This document shows positions 8,168 through 17,447 of a DNA stretch of 64,000 bases, one piece after another. The notes beneath the pieces were generated by a model. It was not told where the DNA came from. It was given only the letters and a program-made list of their open reading frames with translations, and ran no database searches. Source of the DNA: Brucella gallinifaecis (GTDB taxonomy: Bacteria; Pseudomonadota; Alphaproteobacteria; Rhizobiales; Rhizobiaceae); the NCBI RefSeq assembly GCF_006476605.1, contig NZ_ML636804.1:309400-373399 (forward strand). Reading direction: 5' to 3'. The position numbers were made by a program, and so were the translations under genes. Position 1 is the stretch's first letter; every line of letters starts with the position of its first letter.

Positions 8168-9042
8168 TAAAGTGCCTCCCACAGATTATGAAAATGATGC
8201 ACGGGGCCATGGCCGCTGCCAATCTGAAGACTATCTGCCGAGCGGATAGCCGCTTGCAGATAGGCATGGGCATCGTGCAGCGCCTGTTGAAGCGACAGGC
8301 CTTTGCCAAGCCCTGCGGCAATGGCCGAAGAGAGTGTGCAGCCGGTGCCATGGGTGTTTTTGGTGTAGATACGCGGTGCTTCAAGACGCAATGTCGGCAG
8401 GTCGCGCCGGATGAGAAGGTCTGTGCAGGTGTCGCCTTCTGCATGCCCGCCTTTCATCAATACGGCTTTCGCGCCAAGCTCGAGCAATGCGCGTCCTTGC
8501 TCCTCCACCTCATCATCATTGTGCGCGACAGCACAATTGAGCAGGCAGGCAGCTTCAGGCCGGTTTGGGGTCAGCAGGCTTGCAAGCGGAAGTAAACTGT
8601 TGCGCAATGTCGAAATTGCAGTCTCGCTGAGCAGCCTGTCGCCTGATTTCGCCACCATCACCGGATCAAGAACAACCGGTCCTGAGAAATGGGCAAGGCC
8701 TTTTGCGATTGCCAGAATAGTTTCCGGCACCGATACCATGCCGATCTTGACCGAGGCCACATTGAGATCGCTGAACACGGCATCGATCTGTGCGCCAACA
8801 ATTTCGGGCGGAACATCATGAACCGCTTTAACGGCCAATGTGTTCTGCGCTGTGATTGCCGTGATCACGCTTGCGCCATAGACGTTGAGCGCTGAAAAAC
8901 TTTTGAGATCAGCCTGAATGCCCGCACCGCCGCCGCTGTCGGAACCGGCAATGGTCACGCAAATCGGCACCGATACATTATGATTGATGCTTGCATCTGT
9001 TCGGGAGAGGTCTTGTCTCAAGTCCATCATGTCGTCTCTCAT
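8167..9042 (-). CDS. thiD: Hydroxymethylpyrimidine/phosphomethylpyrimidine kinase
   Basis: A 291-residue ribokinase-fold enzyme that phosphorylates HMP twice. Motifs: CVTIAGSDSGGGAGIQADLKSFSA, VLDPVMVAKSGDRLL, LTPNRPEAACLL, VLMKGGHAEGD and the anion-hole motif NTHGTGCTLSSAIAAGLG. It is the first gene of the thi operon, behind the TPP riboswitch. The protein has about 25 residues before the conserved core, more than most ThiD; starts at 9042 or 9030 are the only good ones, the latter with a GAGAG upstream. Confidence 0.95.
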   Translation of the reverse strand: MRDDMMDLRQDLSRTDASINHNVSVPICVTIAGSDSGGGAGIQADLKSFSALNVYGASVITAITAQNTLAVKAVHDVPPEIVGAQIDAVFSDLNVASVKIGMVSVPETILAIAKGLAHFSGPVVLDPVMVAKSGDRLLSETAISTLRNSLLPLASLLTPNRPEAACLLNCAVAHNDDEVEEQGRALLELGAKAVLMKGGHAEGDTCTDLLIRRDLPTLRLEAPRIYTKNTHGTGCTLSSAIAAGLGKGLSLQQALHDAHAYLQAAIRSADSLQIGSGHGPVHHFHNLWEAL

Positions 9043-9133
9043 TCCGAACGGAAAATTGAGACGTCATGAACTTGCTTTTGGGGCTTTGCCCCATGGAGGA
9101 TGGTTTCCTCCTTGTTCGCGACGCGCCAAACTC

Positions 9134-9218
9134 CGTTCCCTACGCAGGTATTACCCGGATCAGGTTCAATGGGTTAACGCGATCAGCGTCTCTCAGCCTC
9201 TGATGAGGCACCCCAACG
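9134..9218 (-). ncRNA. TPP riboswitch (THI element)
   Basis: On the minus strand the stretch has the conserved aptamer blocks in order: GGGGTGC, GGCTGAGA, ACCCATTGAACCTGATC and GGGTAATACCTGCGTAGGGAA. The outer bases CGTT/AACG close stem P1. It begins about eight bases from the predicted transcription start and lies 92 bp ahead of thiD. Thiamine pyrophosphate binding should lower expression of the whole operon. Between aptamer and thiD there are two stable hairpins (9095-9111 and 9080-9092) without a T run, so control by translation start seems more likely than termination. Confidence 0.95.
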
Positions 9219-9232
9219 AATTTTGTGCCTTA

Positions 9233-9261
9233 GGCATAGGCCGGAACGCGGTGGCGGTCAA
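9233..9261 (-). promoter_or_regulatory. Sigma-70 type promoter of the thi operon
   Basis: Minus strand: -35 TTGACC at 9261-9256, 17-base spacer, -10 TATGCC at 9238-9233. The implied start near 9226 sits just ahead of the riboswitch aptamer, which supports the call. Confidence 0.65.
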
Positions 9262-9469
9262 GCGGACTGTTTTATGGAGCGCGTTTTATGGAAAATGAGT
9301 AATAAATTTATAGAGTACCCAATTTTTATATTATATTTTAGATGAGGGTGCATTAATCAAGTTAAGAAAAATGTCGTCCTGTTGCAGACGATTTATCTGA
9401 TTCTTGGGAACGATTCTCTTGTGGGGACGGGGAGTTGCGGATCGGGTTCAGTCTGATGAGGGAACAAAG

Positions 9470-11581
9470 ATGACGAAGCGAGAAGCCCGGCAGGCTTACG
9501 CGGGTAATCTGGATGTGCGGATATCTGATGAGGATTTTCGTATTCTGTTTACAACACATCCCACACCAATGTGGGTTTATGATCCTGAAACATTACGTTT
9601 TGTCGTGATGAATGAAGCTGCTTATGCGCTTTATGGTTATTCGCCGGATGAAGTGCAGCGCATGACGGTACTTGATATTCGTCCACATAGTGAGCGGGAG
9701 CGAATGCTCGAAGCCGTGCGCGACAAAAGCGATCTTGAATGCCCCGGACAATGGCAACATCTCAAAGCCAATGGCGATATTATTGAGGTTGTAACCTATG
9801 GACGACAAGTTCTTTTCAAGGGAAAACAGGCTATTCTTGCCATTGTGCAGGATCTGACTGAACTCGTCCGGATTACGCGGCAAGCCAATCACACCCAGTC
9901 TCTGCTTGATGGTCTGATTAACAATATGCCTCTGGGCGTTTTCGTTAAAGATATGCATGATGATGGCCGTTATGTTCTTTATAATCATGCGGCTGCGGCG
10001 ATCGGAGGCTATGCGGTCGATCAGGTCATAGGCTCTCTTGATACAGAGATTTTTCCCCGGGAAGAAGCCAAGCTCCTCATGCGGCAGGATCAGTTGGCGA
10101 TGCATCAAGGCAATGTGCTCACGATTGAACGCGACATTCGGTTTGTTGATGATACGTCGCGCAGGATGCGAATTATCAAACGTCCCATTCCACCTGTTGA
10201 TGGTTCACTGCCGCGCTATCTGATTGGTATCATTGAAGATGTTACCGAACGCCGCCAGACTGAACAACGCATGATGCATATTGCCATGCATGACAGTCTG
10301 ACTGATCTGCCCAATCGGGTTTATTTTTCGCAATATATCGAAGGCACTTTAAAAAAGGACGAAAATACACCGGCATTCGCCCTGCTTTATCTCGATATTG
10401 ACCATTTCAAGACGATCAATGACAGCAGGGGACATCAGATTGGTGATCAATTACTGCAACAGGTAGCTGAACGTTTAAAGGGGTTGATGAGTGCTGATCA
10501 GTTTCTCGCTCGTCTGGGTGGCGATGAGTTTGCCATCATTTATCGCAGCGATATGATTTCCCAGATCGCGATGTTTGCGGATCGGCTTTTGTCGGCGTTT
10601 CAGGACCCTTTTGAATTGGGTGAAACGACTGAATATATATCATGCAGCATAGGCATTGCTCAGGCGCCGCTTCATGGTGAATGTACGGATGTGTTGATGC
10701 GCAATGCTGATCTCGCACTTTATGCAGCCAAGGCCAGTGGCCGGCGGACATTCAGTTTTTACAAGCATTCCTTGCGCTTGGCGGTCGAAAAGCGTCATGT
10801 CATGACAGCCGATTTGCGCATTGCTTTGGCATCGCAGCAATTTGAGTTGCACTATCAGCCGATTTTCAATTTGCAGACTGGTCGCATATCCGGTTTTGAA
10901 GCTTTGCTGCGTTGGCAGCATCCAGAATTGGGGCAGGTTTCTCCTTCCGAGTTTATTCCTGTTGCGGAAGAGGCTGGCCTGATCGGACCCATTGGTGACT
11001 GGGTGCTCATGCAGGCCTGTCGCGAGGCTGCAAACTGGCCCTATGGCATCAAGGTATCTGTTAATTTGTCATCGGCGCAGTTCAGCCAGACGAAGTTGCT
11101 TGCCTCGGTTACAGAAGCGCTTGCAGAGGCCGCGCTCTCTCCTGAACGTCTCGAACTGGAAATCACGGAATCGGTTTTCCTGCAAAACAGCAAGCACAAT
11201 ATTGAATTGCTCTTTGAGCTGCGTCGCCTGGGTGTGCGTATTGCGATGGATGATTTTGGAACCGGCTATTCATCATTGAGCTATTTGTGTTCATTTCCGT
11301 TTGACAAGATCAAGGTTGATCGCAGCTTTGTGTCGGGCATTGAGGCTGATGCACGTGATCTTGCGATCATTCAGGCTGTTGCTACCCTTGGCGCAGGTTT
11401 CAGGATCATCACGACGGCTGAAGGCGTGGAAACCCTGCAGCAGCTTGAATGTCTGCGAGAGCAGAATTTTGGCGAGGTGCAGGGTTTTCTGATGGGGCGG
11501 CCAATGCCGGCAGACAAGGTGGCTGAGTTTATCGAGACGCGCTGCGGGTCAATTCTTGGGATGATAGAGCCGTCAAATTAA
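9470..11581 (+). CDS. PAS-PAS-GGDEF-EAL cyclic-di-GMP signalling protein
   Basis: A 703-residue cytoplasmic protein. Two PAS domains occupy about residues 20-140 and 150-260, followed by a GGDEF domain with an intact LGGDEF active site (near 348) and an EAL domain with GFEALLRW (near 475), LEITESVF and DDFGTGYSSL. The active-site motifs for both synthesis and breakdown of c-di-GMP look complete, so the balance is probably set by the PAS sensors. No membrane segment is seen. I use the ATG at 9470, which has GAGGGA five bases before it; frames open further upstream lack such a site. The gene stands alone between divergent thiD and copA. Confidence 0.92.
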   Translation: MTKREARQAYAGNLDVRISDEDFRILFTTHPTPMWVYDPETLRFVVMNEAAYALYGYSPDEVQRMTVLDIRPHSERERMLEAVRDKSDLECPGQWQHLKANGDIIEVVTYGRQVLFKGKQAILAIVQDLTELVRITRQANHTQSLLDGLINNMPLGVFVKDMHDDGRYVLYNHAAAAIGGYAVDQVIGSLDTEIFPREEAKLLMRQDQLAMHQGNVLTIERDIRFVDDTSRRMRIIKRPIPPVDGSLPRYLIGIIEDVTERRQTEQRMMHIAMHDSLTDLPNRVYFSQYIEGTLKKDENTPAFALLYLDIDHFKTINDSRGHQIGDQLLQQVAERLKGLMSADQFLARLGGDEFAIIYRSDMISQIAMFADRLLSAFQDPFELGETTEYISCSIGIAQAPLHGECTDVLMRNADLALYAAKASGRRTFSFYKHSLRLAVEKRHVMTADLRIALASQQFELHYQPIFNLQTGRISGFEALLRWQHPELGQVSPSEFIPVAEEAGLIGPIGDWVLMQACREAANWPYGIKVSVNLSSAQFSQTKLLASVTEALAEAALSPERLELEITESVFLQNSKHNIELLFELRRLGVRIAMDDFGTGYSSLSYLCSFPFDKIKVDRSFVSGIEADARDLAIIQAVATLGAGFRIITTAEGVETLQQLECLREQNFGEVQGFLMGRPMPADKVAEFIETRCGSILGMIEPSN

Positions 11582-11614
11582 TGGGGCCTGATAATGGGCC
11601 TGATAATGGGCTTG
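11581..11614 (+). repeat. Short tandem repeat, unit about 12 bp
   Basis: Directly after the GGDEF/EAL stop codon the unit atgggcctgata occurs twice with a third diverged copy. It ends just ahead of the copA promoter. No function is evident. Confidence 0.6.
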
Positions 11615-11623
11615 ATTCTGGAC

Positions 11624-11654
11624 TTGACCTTCCAACGATGGGAAGCGCTATCTA
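11624..11654 (+). promoter_or_regulatory. CueR-type copA promoter/operator
   Basis: The sequence holds -35 TTGACC (11624-11629) and -10 TATCTA (11649-11654) with the long 19-base spacer that marks MerR-family activated promoters. Inside the spacer is the dyad CTTCC-N7-GGAAG, the same half-sites and centre length as in known CueR operators. A cueR gene is in the window at 16895. The predicted transcript starts near 11661. Confidence 0.85.
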
Positions 11655-11704
11655 TCATGTAATTCATGATAACACCCTTCAAAAAAGGGTTGAAAGGAAT
11701 TGCC

Positions 11705-14203
11705 TTGAATAAGCCTTTAAAAGAGCACAAGCCTGCAGGATCTGAAACCGCCAGTTTTGCCATTCCTGTTGAAGGGATGAGCTGTGCATCCTGTGTGTCC
11801 TCCGTTGAGAAGGCAGTTGCAAAAGTGCCGGGCGTGGAAAAGGTTTCGGTTAATCTTGCAACCGAGCGTGCCGATATTACCTTCAAGTCATCCCCTGATA
11901 TACCGGCTGTCATCGATGCAATTCGCAAAGCTGGCTATGATGTAGCATCAGGCAATGCTGATCTTGCCATTGAGGGGATGAGCTGTGCGTCCTGTGTCAG
12001 CAATGTCGAAAAAGCGTTGCATACGGTTGCGGGTGTATCCCGCGCCAGCGTCAATCTTGCAACCGAGCGTGCGCATGTTGAATTTGCAGGGCCGGTTGAT
12101 GTCGGGGATTTGATCAAGGCAGTCGAAAAAGCTGGCTATGAAGCCCATGCACTCGATGAAACGCGCAATGATGCCAGACAGGAAACGCAATCCGAAAAAC
12201 GCGATGCGGAAGCCATTGAGCTGAAAAAGAATGTGATCCTCGCAGCCGTTCTCACGCTGCCCGTGTTCATCCTTGAGATGGGATCACACCTCATTCCCGC
12301 CATGCATATGTTTATCATGGAAACAATCGGCATGCAGAACAGCTGGTATTTCCAGTTTGTGCTGACCACGCTTGTGCTTTTTGGTCCCGGTATGCGCTTT
12401 TTCAAGAAAGGCATTCCTGCACTTTTACGCGCAACACCGGATATGAATTCGCTGGTGGTTGTCGGTACAACGGCTGCATGGGGTTTTTCGGTTGTTGCTA
12501 CTTTCTGGCCTTATATTCTGCCCGATGGCACTGCCAATGTTTATTTTGAAGCAGCAGCCGTGATCGTGACACTGATCCTGATTGGCCGTTATCTGGAAGC
12601 GCGTGCCAAGGGGCGTACATCGGCTGCAATCAGCCGTCTTGTGGGGTTGCAGGCAAAGTCTGCACGGGTGGTTCGTAATGGTGAAACGCTGGATGTGCCG
12701 CTTGAAGATGTGCGCACTGGCGACATCGTTCAGGTGCGCCCGGGCGAAAAAGTGCCGGTTGATGGTGTGGTGATCGAAGGCTCATCCTATGTGGATGAAT
12801 CGATGATTACCGGTGAGCCGGTGCCTGTTGCCAAGGAAGAGGGCGCGGAAGTTGTCGGTGGTACGATCAACAAGACCGGTGCCTTCACCTTCCGTGCCAC
12901 CAAGGTTGGCCGCGATATGGTTATCTCGCAGATTGTGCGGATGGTTGAGGATGCACAGGCCGACAAGCTGCCCATTCAGGCTAAAGTCGACAAAGTGACG
13001 GGCTGGTTCGTGCCGGCGGTTCTGGCTGCAGCACTTATCACATTTATTGTGTGGCTGATCATCGGCGGTACGGCCATGATGGGCTATGCACTGGTCAATG
13101 CGATTGCCGTTGTCATCATCGCTTGCCCCTGTGCGATGGGACTTGCAACGCCGACCTCTATCATGGTTGGCACGGGACGCGCTGCTGAATTTGGCGTGCT
13201 GTTCCGCCGTGGTGATGCGCTGCAAACCTTGCGCGATGCATCGGTCATTGCGGTTGACAAGACCGGGACCCTCACGCAGGGCAAGCCTGCTTTGGCACAT
13301 TTTGCGGTCGTTGATGGTATTGATCAAGATGAAGCGCTGGCGCTGGTTGCCGCAGTGGAAGTCCGTTCAGAACATCCGATTGCCGATGCGATCGTGACTG
13401 CCGCAAAGGAAAAAGGTCTCAGGCTCGGTGACATATCGGCATTTGAATCTGTGCCGGGCTTTGGACTTAAAGCCCGGGTTGCCGGTCATGAGGTTGCTAT
13501 TGGCGCAGATCGTTACATGCACAAGCTTGGGCTTGATGTCGCCGCCTTTGCCGATGATGCCAGCCGTCTGGGTGACGAAGGTCAGACACCGCTTTATGCA
13601 GCCATTGATGGCAAGCTGGCTGCAATCATTACGGTCGCTGATCCGATGAAGGAAACAACACCTGCGGCAATCGCTGCCATGCATGATCAGGGTTTGAAAG
13701 TTGCAATGATCACCGGCGATAACCGCCGCACCGCACAGGCAATAGCAAAACGCCTTGGCATTGATGAGGTGGTTGCGGAAGTGCTTCCCGAAGGCAAGGT
13801 CGAAGCCTTGAAACGTCTGGCCGCTGGCGGCAAACGCATTGCCTTTGTGGGGGACGGTATCAATGATGCGCCTGCACTGGCTGCTGCCGATGTTGGCATT
13901 GCCATTGGTACGGGCACCGATATTGCAATTGAAAGTGCCGACGTGGTGCTGATGTCGGGCGATCTGCGCGGTGTGGTCAACGCCATTGCAATTTCCAAGG
14001 CCACGATTCGGAATATCAGCGAAAACCTGTTCTGGGCATTTGCTTATAATGTGGCATTGATCCCGGTTGCAGCCGGTGTTCTATATCCCTTTACCGGAAC
14101 GCTTTTGTCTCCGGTACTGGCGGCAGGGGCAATGGCGCTTTCGAGTATTTTTGTTCTCAGCAATGCACTTAGATTGCGGGTTTTCAAAAGCCCAATGGCT
14201 TGA
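11705..14203 (+). CDS. copA: Copper-exporting P1B-type ATPase
   Basis: An inner-membrane Cu(I) export ATPase of 832 residues. Two N-terminal metal-binding domains each carry GMSCASC (near residues 24 and 91). The transmembrane CPC motif ([12 protein letters not shown]), actuator TGE ([10 protein letters not shown]), phosphorylation site DKTGTLTQG (near 517), the SEHPIADAI histidine-proline motif and [16 protein letters not shown] are intact. I favour the TTG at 11705, which has AAAGGA before it and lies 44 bases from the predicted start of transcription. The ATG at 11666 would be only about five bases from the transcript end. Expression should follow the CueR operator at 11624. Confidence 0.95.
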   Translation: MNKPLKEHKPAGSETASFAIPVEGMSCASCVSSVEKAVAKVPGVEKVSVNLATERADITFKSSPDIPAVIDAIRKAGYDVASGNADLAIEGMSCASCVSNVEKALHTVAGVSRASVNLATERAHVEFAGPVDVGDLIKAVEKAGYEAHALDETRNDARQETQSEKRDAEAIELKKNVILAAVLTLPVFILEMGSHLIPAMHMFIMETIGMQNSWYFQFVLTTLVLFGPGMRFFKKGIPALLRATPDMNSLVVVGTTAAWGFSVVATFWPYILPDGTANVYFEAAAVIVTLILIGRYLEARAKGRTSAAISRLVGLQAKSARVVRNGETLDVPLEDVRTGDIVQVRPGEKVPVDGVVIEGSSYVDESMITGEPVPVAKEEGAEVVGGTINKTGAFTFRATKVGRDMVISQIVRMVEDAQADKLPIQAKVDKVTGWFVPAVLAAALITFIVWLIIGGTAMMGYALVNAIAVVIIACPCAMGLATPTSIMVGTGRAAEFGVLFRRGDALQTLRDASVIAVDKTGTLTQGKPALAHFAVVDGIDQDEALALVAAVEVRSEHPIADAIVTAAKEKGLRLGDISAFESVPGFGLKARVAGHEVAIGADRYMHKLGLDVAAFADDASRLGDEGQTPLYAAIDGKLAAIITVADPMKETTPAAIAAMHDQGLKVAMITGDNRRTAQAIAKRLGIDEVVAEVLPEGKVEALKRLAAGGKRIAFVGDGINDAPALAAADVGIAIGTGTDIAIESADVVLMSGDLRGVVNAIAISKATIRNISENLFWAFAYNVALIPVAAGVLYPFTGTLLSPVLAAGAMALSSIFVLSNALRLRVFKSPMA

Positions 14204-14240
14204 AACATCACCCCGGGCCTGACCCCAGGGTGCTGACCTT

Positions 14241-14281
14241 AAATATCGGCGGCTTTTTAGCTGCCGATATTTCTTTTGTTT
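14241..14281 (+). terminator. Intrinsic terminator after copA
   Basis: A stem of ten pairs, aaatatcggc/gccgatattt, followed by a T-rich tract. The rest of the 354-bp gap to gcd holds only the dispersed repeat described separately. Confidence 0.75.
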
Positions 14282-14494
14282 TTTAATAAGAATCTCTCTG
14301 GATTTTTCATTTTGCCGCCTATTTTATTGAGCAGGCAATGCGGTGTTGCGTGCAAGGTCTTTTGCTGCAACACTCCCACCCAAATCAGGAATACCTCGAA
14401 CTTGACTTGAACCATACAGCGTTCATCAATCGTCGGCCAAAATGCGGCGAGATCGCAGTCACAGCCTCAGAGCGGCGCTGTAAATATTTATTCT

Positions 14495-14543
14495 AATGCG
14501 CATCTTTGTCCGAAAACCGTTCCACACTTTTCGGGATGCGCTT
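14495..14543. repeat. Dispersed GAGC-type intergenic repeat, copy B
   Basis: Reverse complement of the copy at 5534-5583 with only a few base differences. Its end is 14 bp from the gcd start codon, so any gcd transcript starting upstream carries it in the 5' leader. Confidence 0.75.
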
Positions 14544-14557
14544 TAAAGGGGAATATC

Positions 14558-16852
14558 TTGCTTGTTTCTCTGACGTCACTCATTTTGTTATTGATTGGTT
14601 TGGGGCTGGGTGCTGCGGGCATCTACCTTGTCACGCTGGGCGGCAGCTGGTTTTTCGCCATCGCTGCCATTGGCTTTTTGCTGGCCGGCATTTTCCTTTT
14701 CAAAAGAAGCGCCATTGCGCTGTGGATTTATGCGCTCATCATTCTCGGCTCGCTCGGCTGGGCGATCTCTGAAGTTGGTTTCGACTGGTGGGGACTGGGT
14801 TCAACAGGCGGCGTCATTGTCCTGATTGGTCTGTGGCTTCTGACACCATGGATCAGAAAACCGCTCAAGGGCGGTGGCTTGCCCCTTTCAGTCGCGATCA
14901 TTGCTGCTCTGGTGGTTGCGGGCTACTCCATGACGCAGGATCCGTGGAATATTTCGGGCGATCTGCCCACCGATAAAGTGGCGGCAACGCCGGACCTTGG
15001 CGGTAATGTTCCCGATGGTGAATGGCATCAATATGGCCGCACACCTTATGGTCAGCGTTATTCACCATTAGCGCAGATAACCCCGGATAATGTTTCCAAG
15101 CTTCAGGTCGCATGGCAATATCAGACCGGCGATGTGAAACAGCCACAAGATGTAGGCGAAACCACCTATCAGGTGACGCCGCTTAAAATTGGCGATTCAC
15201 TTTATCTTTGCACACCGCATAACTGGGCCATTGCGCTTGATGCTGCCACGGGTAAGGAAAAGTGGAAATTTGATCCCAAGGTTGGTTTCAATACGGACCG
15301 CCAGCACCAGACCTGTCGTGGCGTGAGCTACTGGAAAGATACAACTGCAACCGCCGGCGCCAAGTGTTCGGAACGGGTTTATCTGCCGACATCTGATGCA
15401 CGGTTGATTGCGCTTGATACGCAGACAGGTGAAATCTGCACCGATTTTGCCAATGCCGGCACGCTCGATCTCGGCCATGGCATGAAATATAACCCCGCTG
15501 GTTATTATTATTCGACTTCGCCACCAGCCGTCGTTGGTGACAAGATTATCGTCGGTGGCGCGGTTAATGATAATTATTCGACACAGGAACAGTCGGGTGT
15601 TATCCGTGCTTTTGATATTCGCAGCGGCGATCTTTTGTGGAACTGGGATTCAGGCAACCCGGATGTTACAACACCGCTGCCGGAAGGCGAATATTACACG
15701 ACCAATTCGCCAAATAGCTGGTCAGTGTCGAGTGTTGATGAAGGCCTTGGCCTGATTTTCATTCCGCTTGGCAATCAGGTGCCGGATCAGCTTGGCATGG
15801 GCCGCAGTGATCATGTTGAGAAATATTCGTCCTCCATCGTGGCGCTGGATGTGAATACGGGGCAAGTCAAATGGGTGCGCCAGACGGTGCATCATGATTT
15901 GTGGGATATGGATGTTCCGGCACAGCCTGTTTTGCTGGACATTAATGGCATACCGGCACTGGTCGGGCCGACCAAGCAGGGCGATATTTATGTGCTTGAT
16001 CGCCGCACCGGTGAGCCGATTATCCCGGTTCGAGAAATCCCAGCGCCAACGGGTGCTATCCCTGAAGATTACACAGCTCCCACGCAGCCGATTTCTGATC
16101 TGACATTCAGTCCTGCGCCGCTGACCGAAAGCAGCATGTGGGGTGTGACCCTGTTTGATCAGCTCGCATGCCGTATTGCTTTCCGCAAGCATTTCTATGA
16201 GGGACGCTACACGCCGCCTTCGCTGAAAGGCACCATTGTCTATCCGGGTAATTTCGGTGTTTTCAACTGGGGCAGTGTGGCCGTTGATCCGGTGCGTCAG
16301 GTGATGTTCGGCATGCCGACCTATCTGGCTTTCACATCAAAGCTTGTCCCCCGTGCCGATATTCCACCACGCGGTCAGGATGAGAAGGGCAGCGAGCAGG
16401 GCCTTAACCGCAATGACGGTGCGCCTTATGGTGTCTTCATGGGACCATTCGTCAGTCCGCTTGGCATACCATGCCAGACGCCGCCATGGGGCTTTGTTGC
16501 TGGTGTTGATCTGCGCACAGGCAAGATTGCCTATAAGCATCGCAATGGCACTATTGAGGATATGGCCCCGGTTCCCCTGCCGCTCAAAGTTGGCGTTCCG
16601 GGCATTGGTGGACCAATGATCACCGCCGGTGGCGTTGTGTTCCTTGGTGCGGCTGTGGATGATTATCTGCGCGCTTACGACCTCACCAATGGCAAAGTGC
16701 TCTGGGAAGCACGCCTGCCTGCGGGTGGTCAGTCTACGCCAATGACCTATACGGTCGGTGAGCAGCAATTTGTTCTGATGGTTGCAGGTGGTCATGGTTC
16801 GGTGGGCACCAAGCCCGGCGATTATGTGATCGCCTATACGCTGCCTCAATAA
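14558..16852 (+). CDS. gcd: Membrane-bound PQQ-dependent glucose dehydrogenase
   Basis: A 764-residue quinoprotein that oxidises aldoses such as glucose to lactones in the periplasm and passes electrons to ubiquinone. The first 130 residues have about five membrane segments, followed by the PQQ beta-propeller with DGEWHQYGRTPYGQRYSPL, TGKEKWKFDPKVG, HHDLWDMDVPAQPVLLDI and the C-terminal GGPMITAGGVVFLGAAVDDY. The start is a TTG with AAAGGGG six bases upstream. PQQ synthesis genes are not in the window. The gene stands between copA and cueR. Confidence 0.93.
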   Translation: MLVSLTSLILLLIGLGLGAAGIYLVTLGGSWFFAIAAIGFLLAGIFLFKRSAIALWIYALIILGSLGWAISEVGFDWWGLGSTGGVIVLIGLWLLTPWIRKPLKGGGLPLSVAIIAALVVAGYSMTQDPWNISGDLPTDKVAATPDLGGNVPDGEWHQYGRTPYGQRYSPLAQITPDNVSKLQVAWQYQTGDVKQPQDVGETTYQVTPLKIGDSLYLCTPHNWAIALDAATGKEKWKFDPKVGFNTDRQHQTCRGVSYWKDTTATAGAKCSERVYLPTSDARLIALDTQTGEICTDFANAGTLDLGHGMKYNPAGYYYSTSPPAVVGDKIIVGGAVNDNYSTQEQSGVIRAFDIRSGDLLWNWDSGNPDVTTPLPEGEYYTTNSPNSWSVSSVDEGLGLIFIPLGNQVPDQLGMGRSDHVEKYSSSIVALDVNTGQVKWVRQTVHHDLWDMDVPAQPVLLDINGIPALVGPTKQGDIYVLDRRTGEPIIPVREIPAPTGAIPEDYTAPTQPISDLTFSPAPLTESSMWGVTLFDQLACRIAFRKHFYEGRYTPPSLKGTIVYPGNFGVFNWGSVAVDPVRQVMFGMPTYLAFTSKLVPRADIPPRGQDEKGSEQGLNRNDGAPYGVFMGPFVSPLGIPCQTPPWGFVAGVDLRTGKIAYKHRNGTIEDMAPVPLPLKVGVPGIGGPMITAGGVVFLGAAVDDYLRAYDLTNGKVLWEARLPAGGQSTPMTYTVGEQQFVLMVAGGHGSVGTKPGDYVIAYTLPQ

Positions 16853-16867
16853 CAGGCTTTGACCAAT

Positions 16868-16896
16868 AAAAACGTCGGGGATTTCCTGGCGTTTTT
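16868..16896. terminator. Bidirectional terminator between gcd and cueR
   Basis: Inverted repeat aaaaacg/cgttttt around a GC-rich middle, with T runs on both strands, at the meeting point of two convergent genes. The last bases of the hairpin touch the cueR stop codon. Confidence 0.7.
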
Positions 16897-17344
16897 ATAT
16901 TTTAGCGTGAAGTAATTCGCCTTTTCGCGGCACGCCTTGATGATCTTGCTCAGCATTATTTCTGGCAAGCTCATGGATGATCGGACAATCTGGCCGATCA
17001 TCGCCATGGCAATTATGCGCCAGATGACGCAATGTATCGGCCATGTTTTGCAATTGCTTCATCTTGGCTTCGAGTTCTTCAACATGAGCGAGCGCAACCT
17101 TCTTCACATCTGAGGATGCGCGGTTACGGTCCTGCCAGAGTGTGAGCAGTGCTTTGATCTTATCGACGGAGAAGCCAAGGTCACGGCTTGAGCGGATGAA
17201 ACGCAGTGTTTCGACATCTTTTTGTGTATAGACGCGATAGCCGGAGCTGGTTCTGTCAGCCGGTTTGATCAGCCCAATGGTTTCATAATGGCGGATCATC
17301 TTCGCCGAGATGCCCGATGCGGTCGCTGCCTGCCCGATATTCAT
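16895..17344 (-). CDS. cueR: CueR, copper-responsive MerR-family regulator
   Basis: A 149-residue regulator. The N-terminal winged helix reads MNIGQAATASGISAKMIRHY, then a long dimerisation helix, then the metal loop with two cysteines seven residues apart (CHGDDRPDC) that bind Cu(I) in CueR. It senses cytoplasmic Cu(I) or Ag(I) and activates copA by bending long-spacer promoters such as the one at 11624. I start at the MNIGQ ATG (17344); an upstream frame adds ten unlikely residues. It is transcribed convergently to gcd. Confidence 0.93.
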   Translation of the reverse strand: MNIGQAATASGISAKMIRHYETIGLIKPADRTSSGYRVYTQKDVETLRFIRSSRDLGFSVDKIKALLTLWQDRNRASSDVKKVALAHVEELEAKMKQLQNMADTLRHLAHNCHGDDRPDCPIIHELARNNAEQDHQGVPRKGELLHAKI

Positions 17345-17404
17345 TTCGTTCCTCTCATCCTGTCCTTTACGCATGTAGGAAGAGAGAACGACTATTCAAA
17401 GAGA

Positions 17405-17429
17405 TTTTCGCCGGAAACTCCGGCGAAAA
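17405..17429. terminator. Hairpin after glutamate dehydrogenase gene
   Basis: Perfect ten-pair inverted repeat ttttcgccgg/ccggcgaaaa with a five-base loop, 18 bp past the gene end. The T run that follows is weak. Confidence 0.6.
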
Positions 17430-17447
17430 CTTCAATTCTCATAACAA

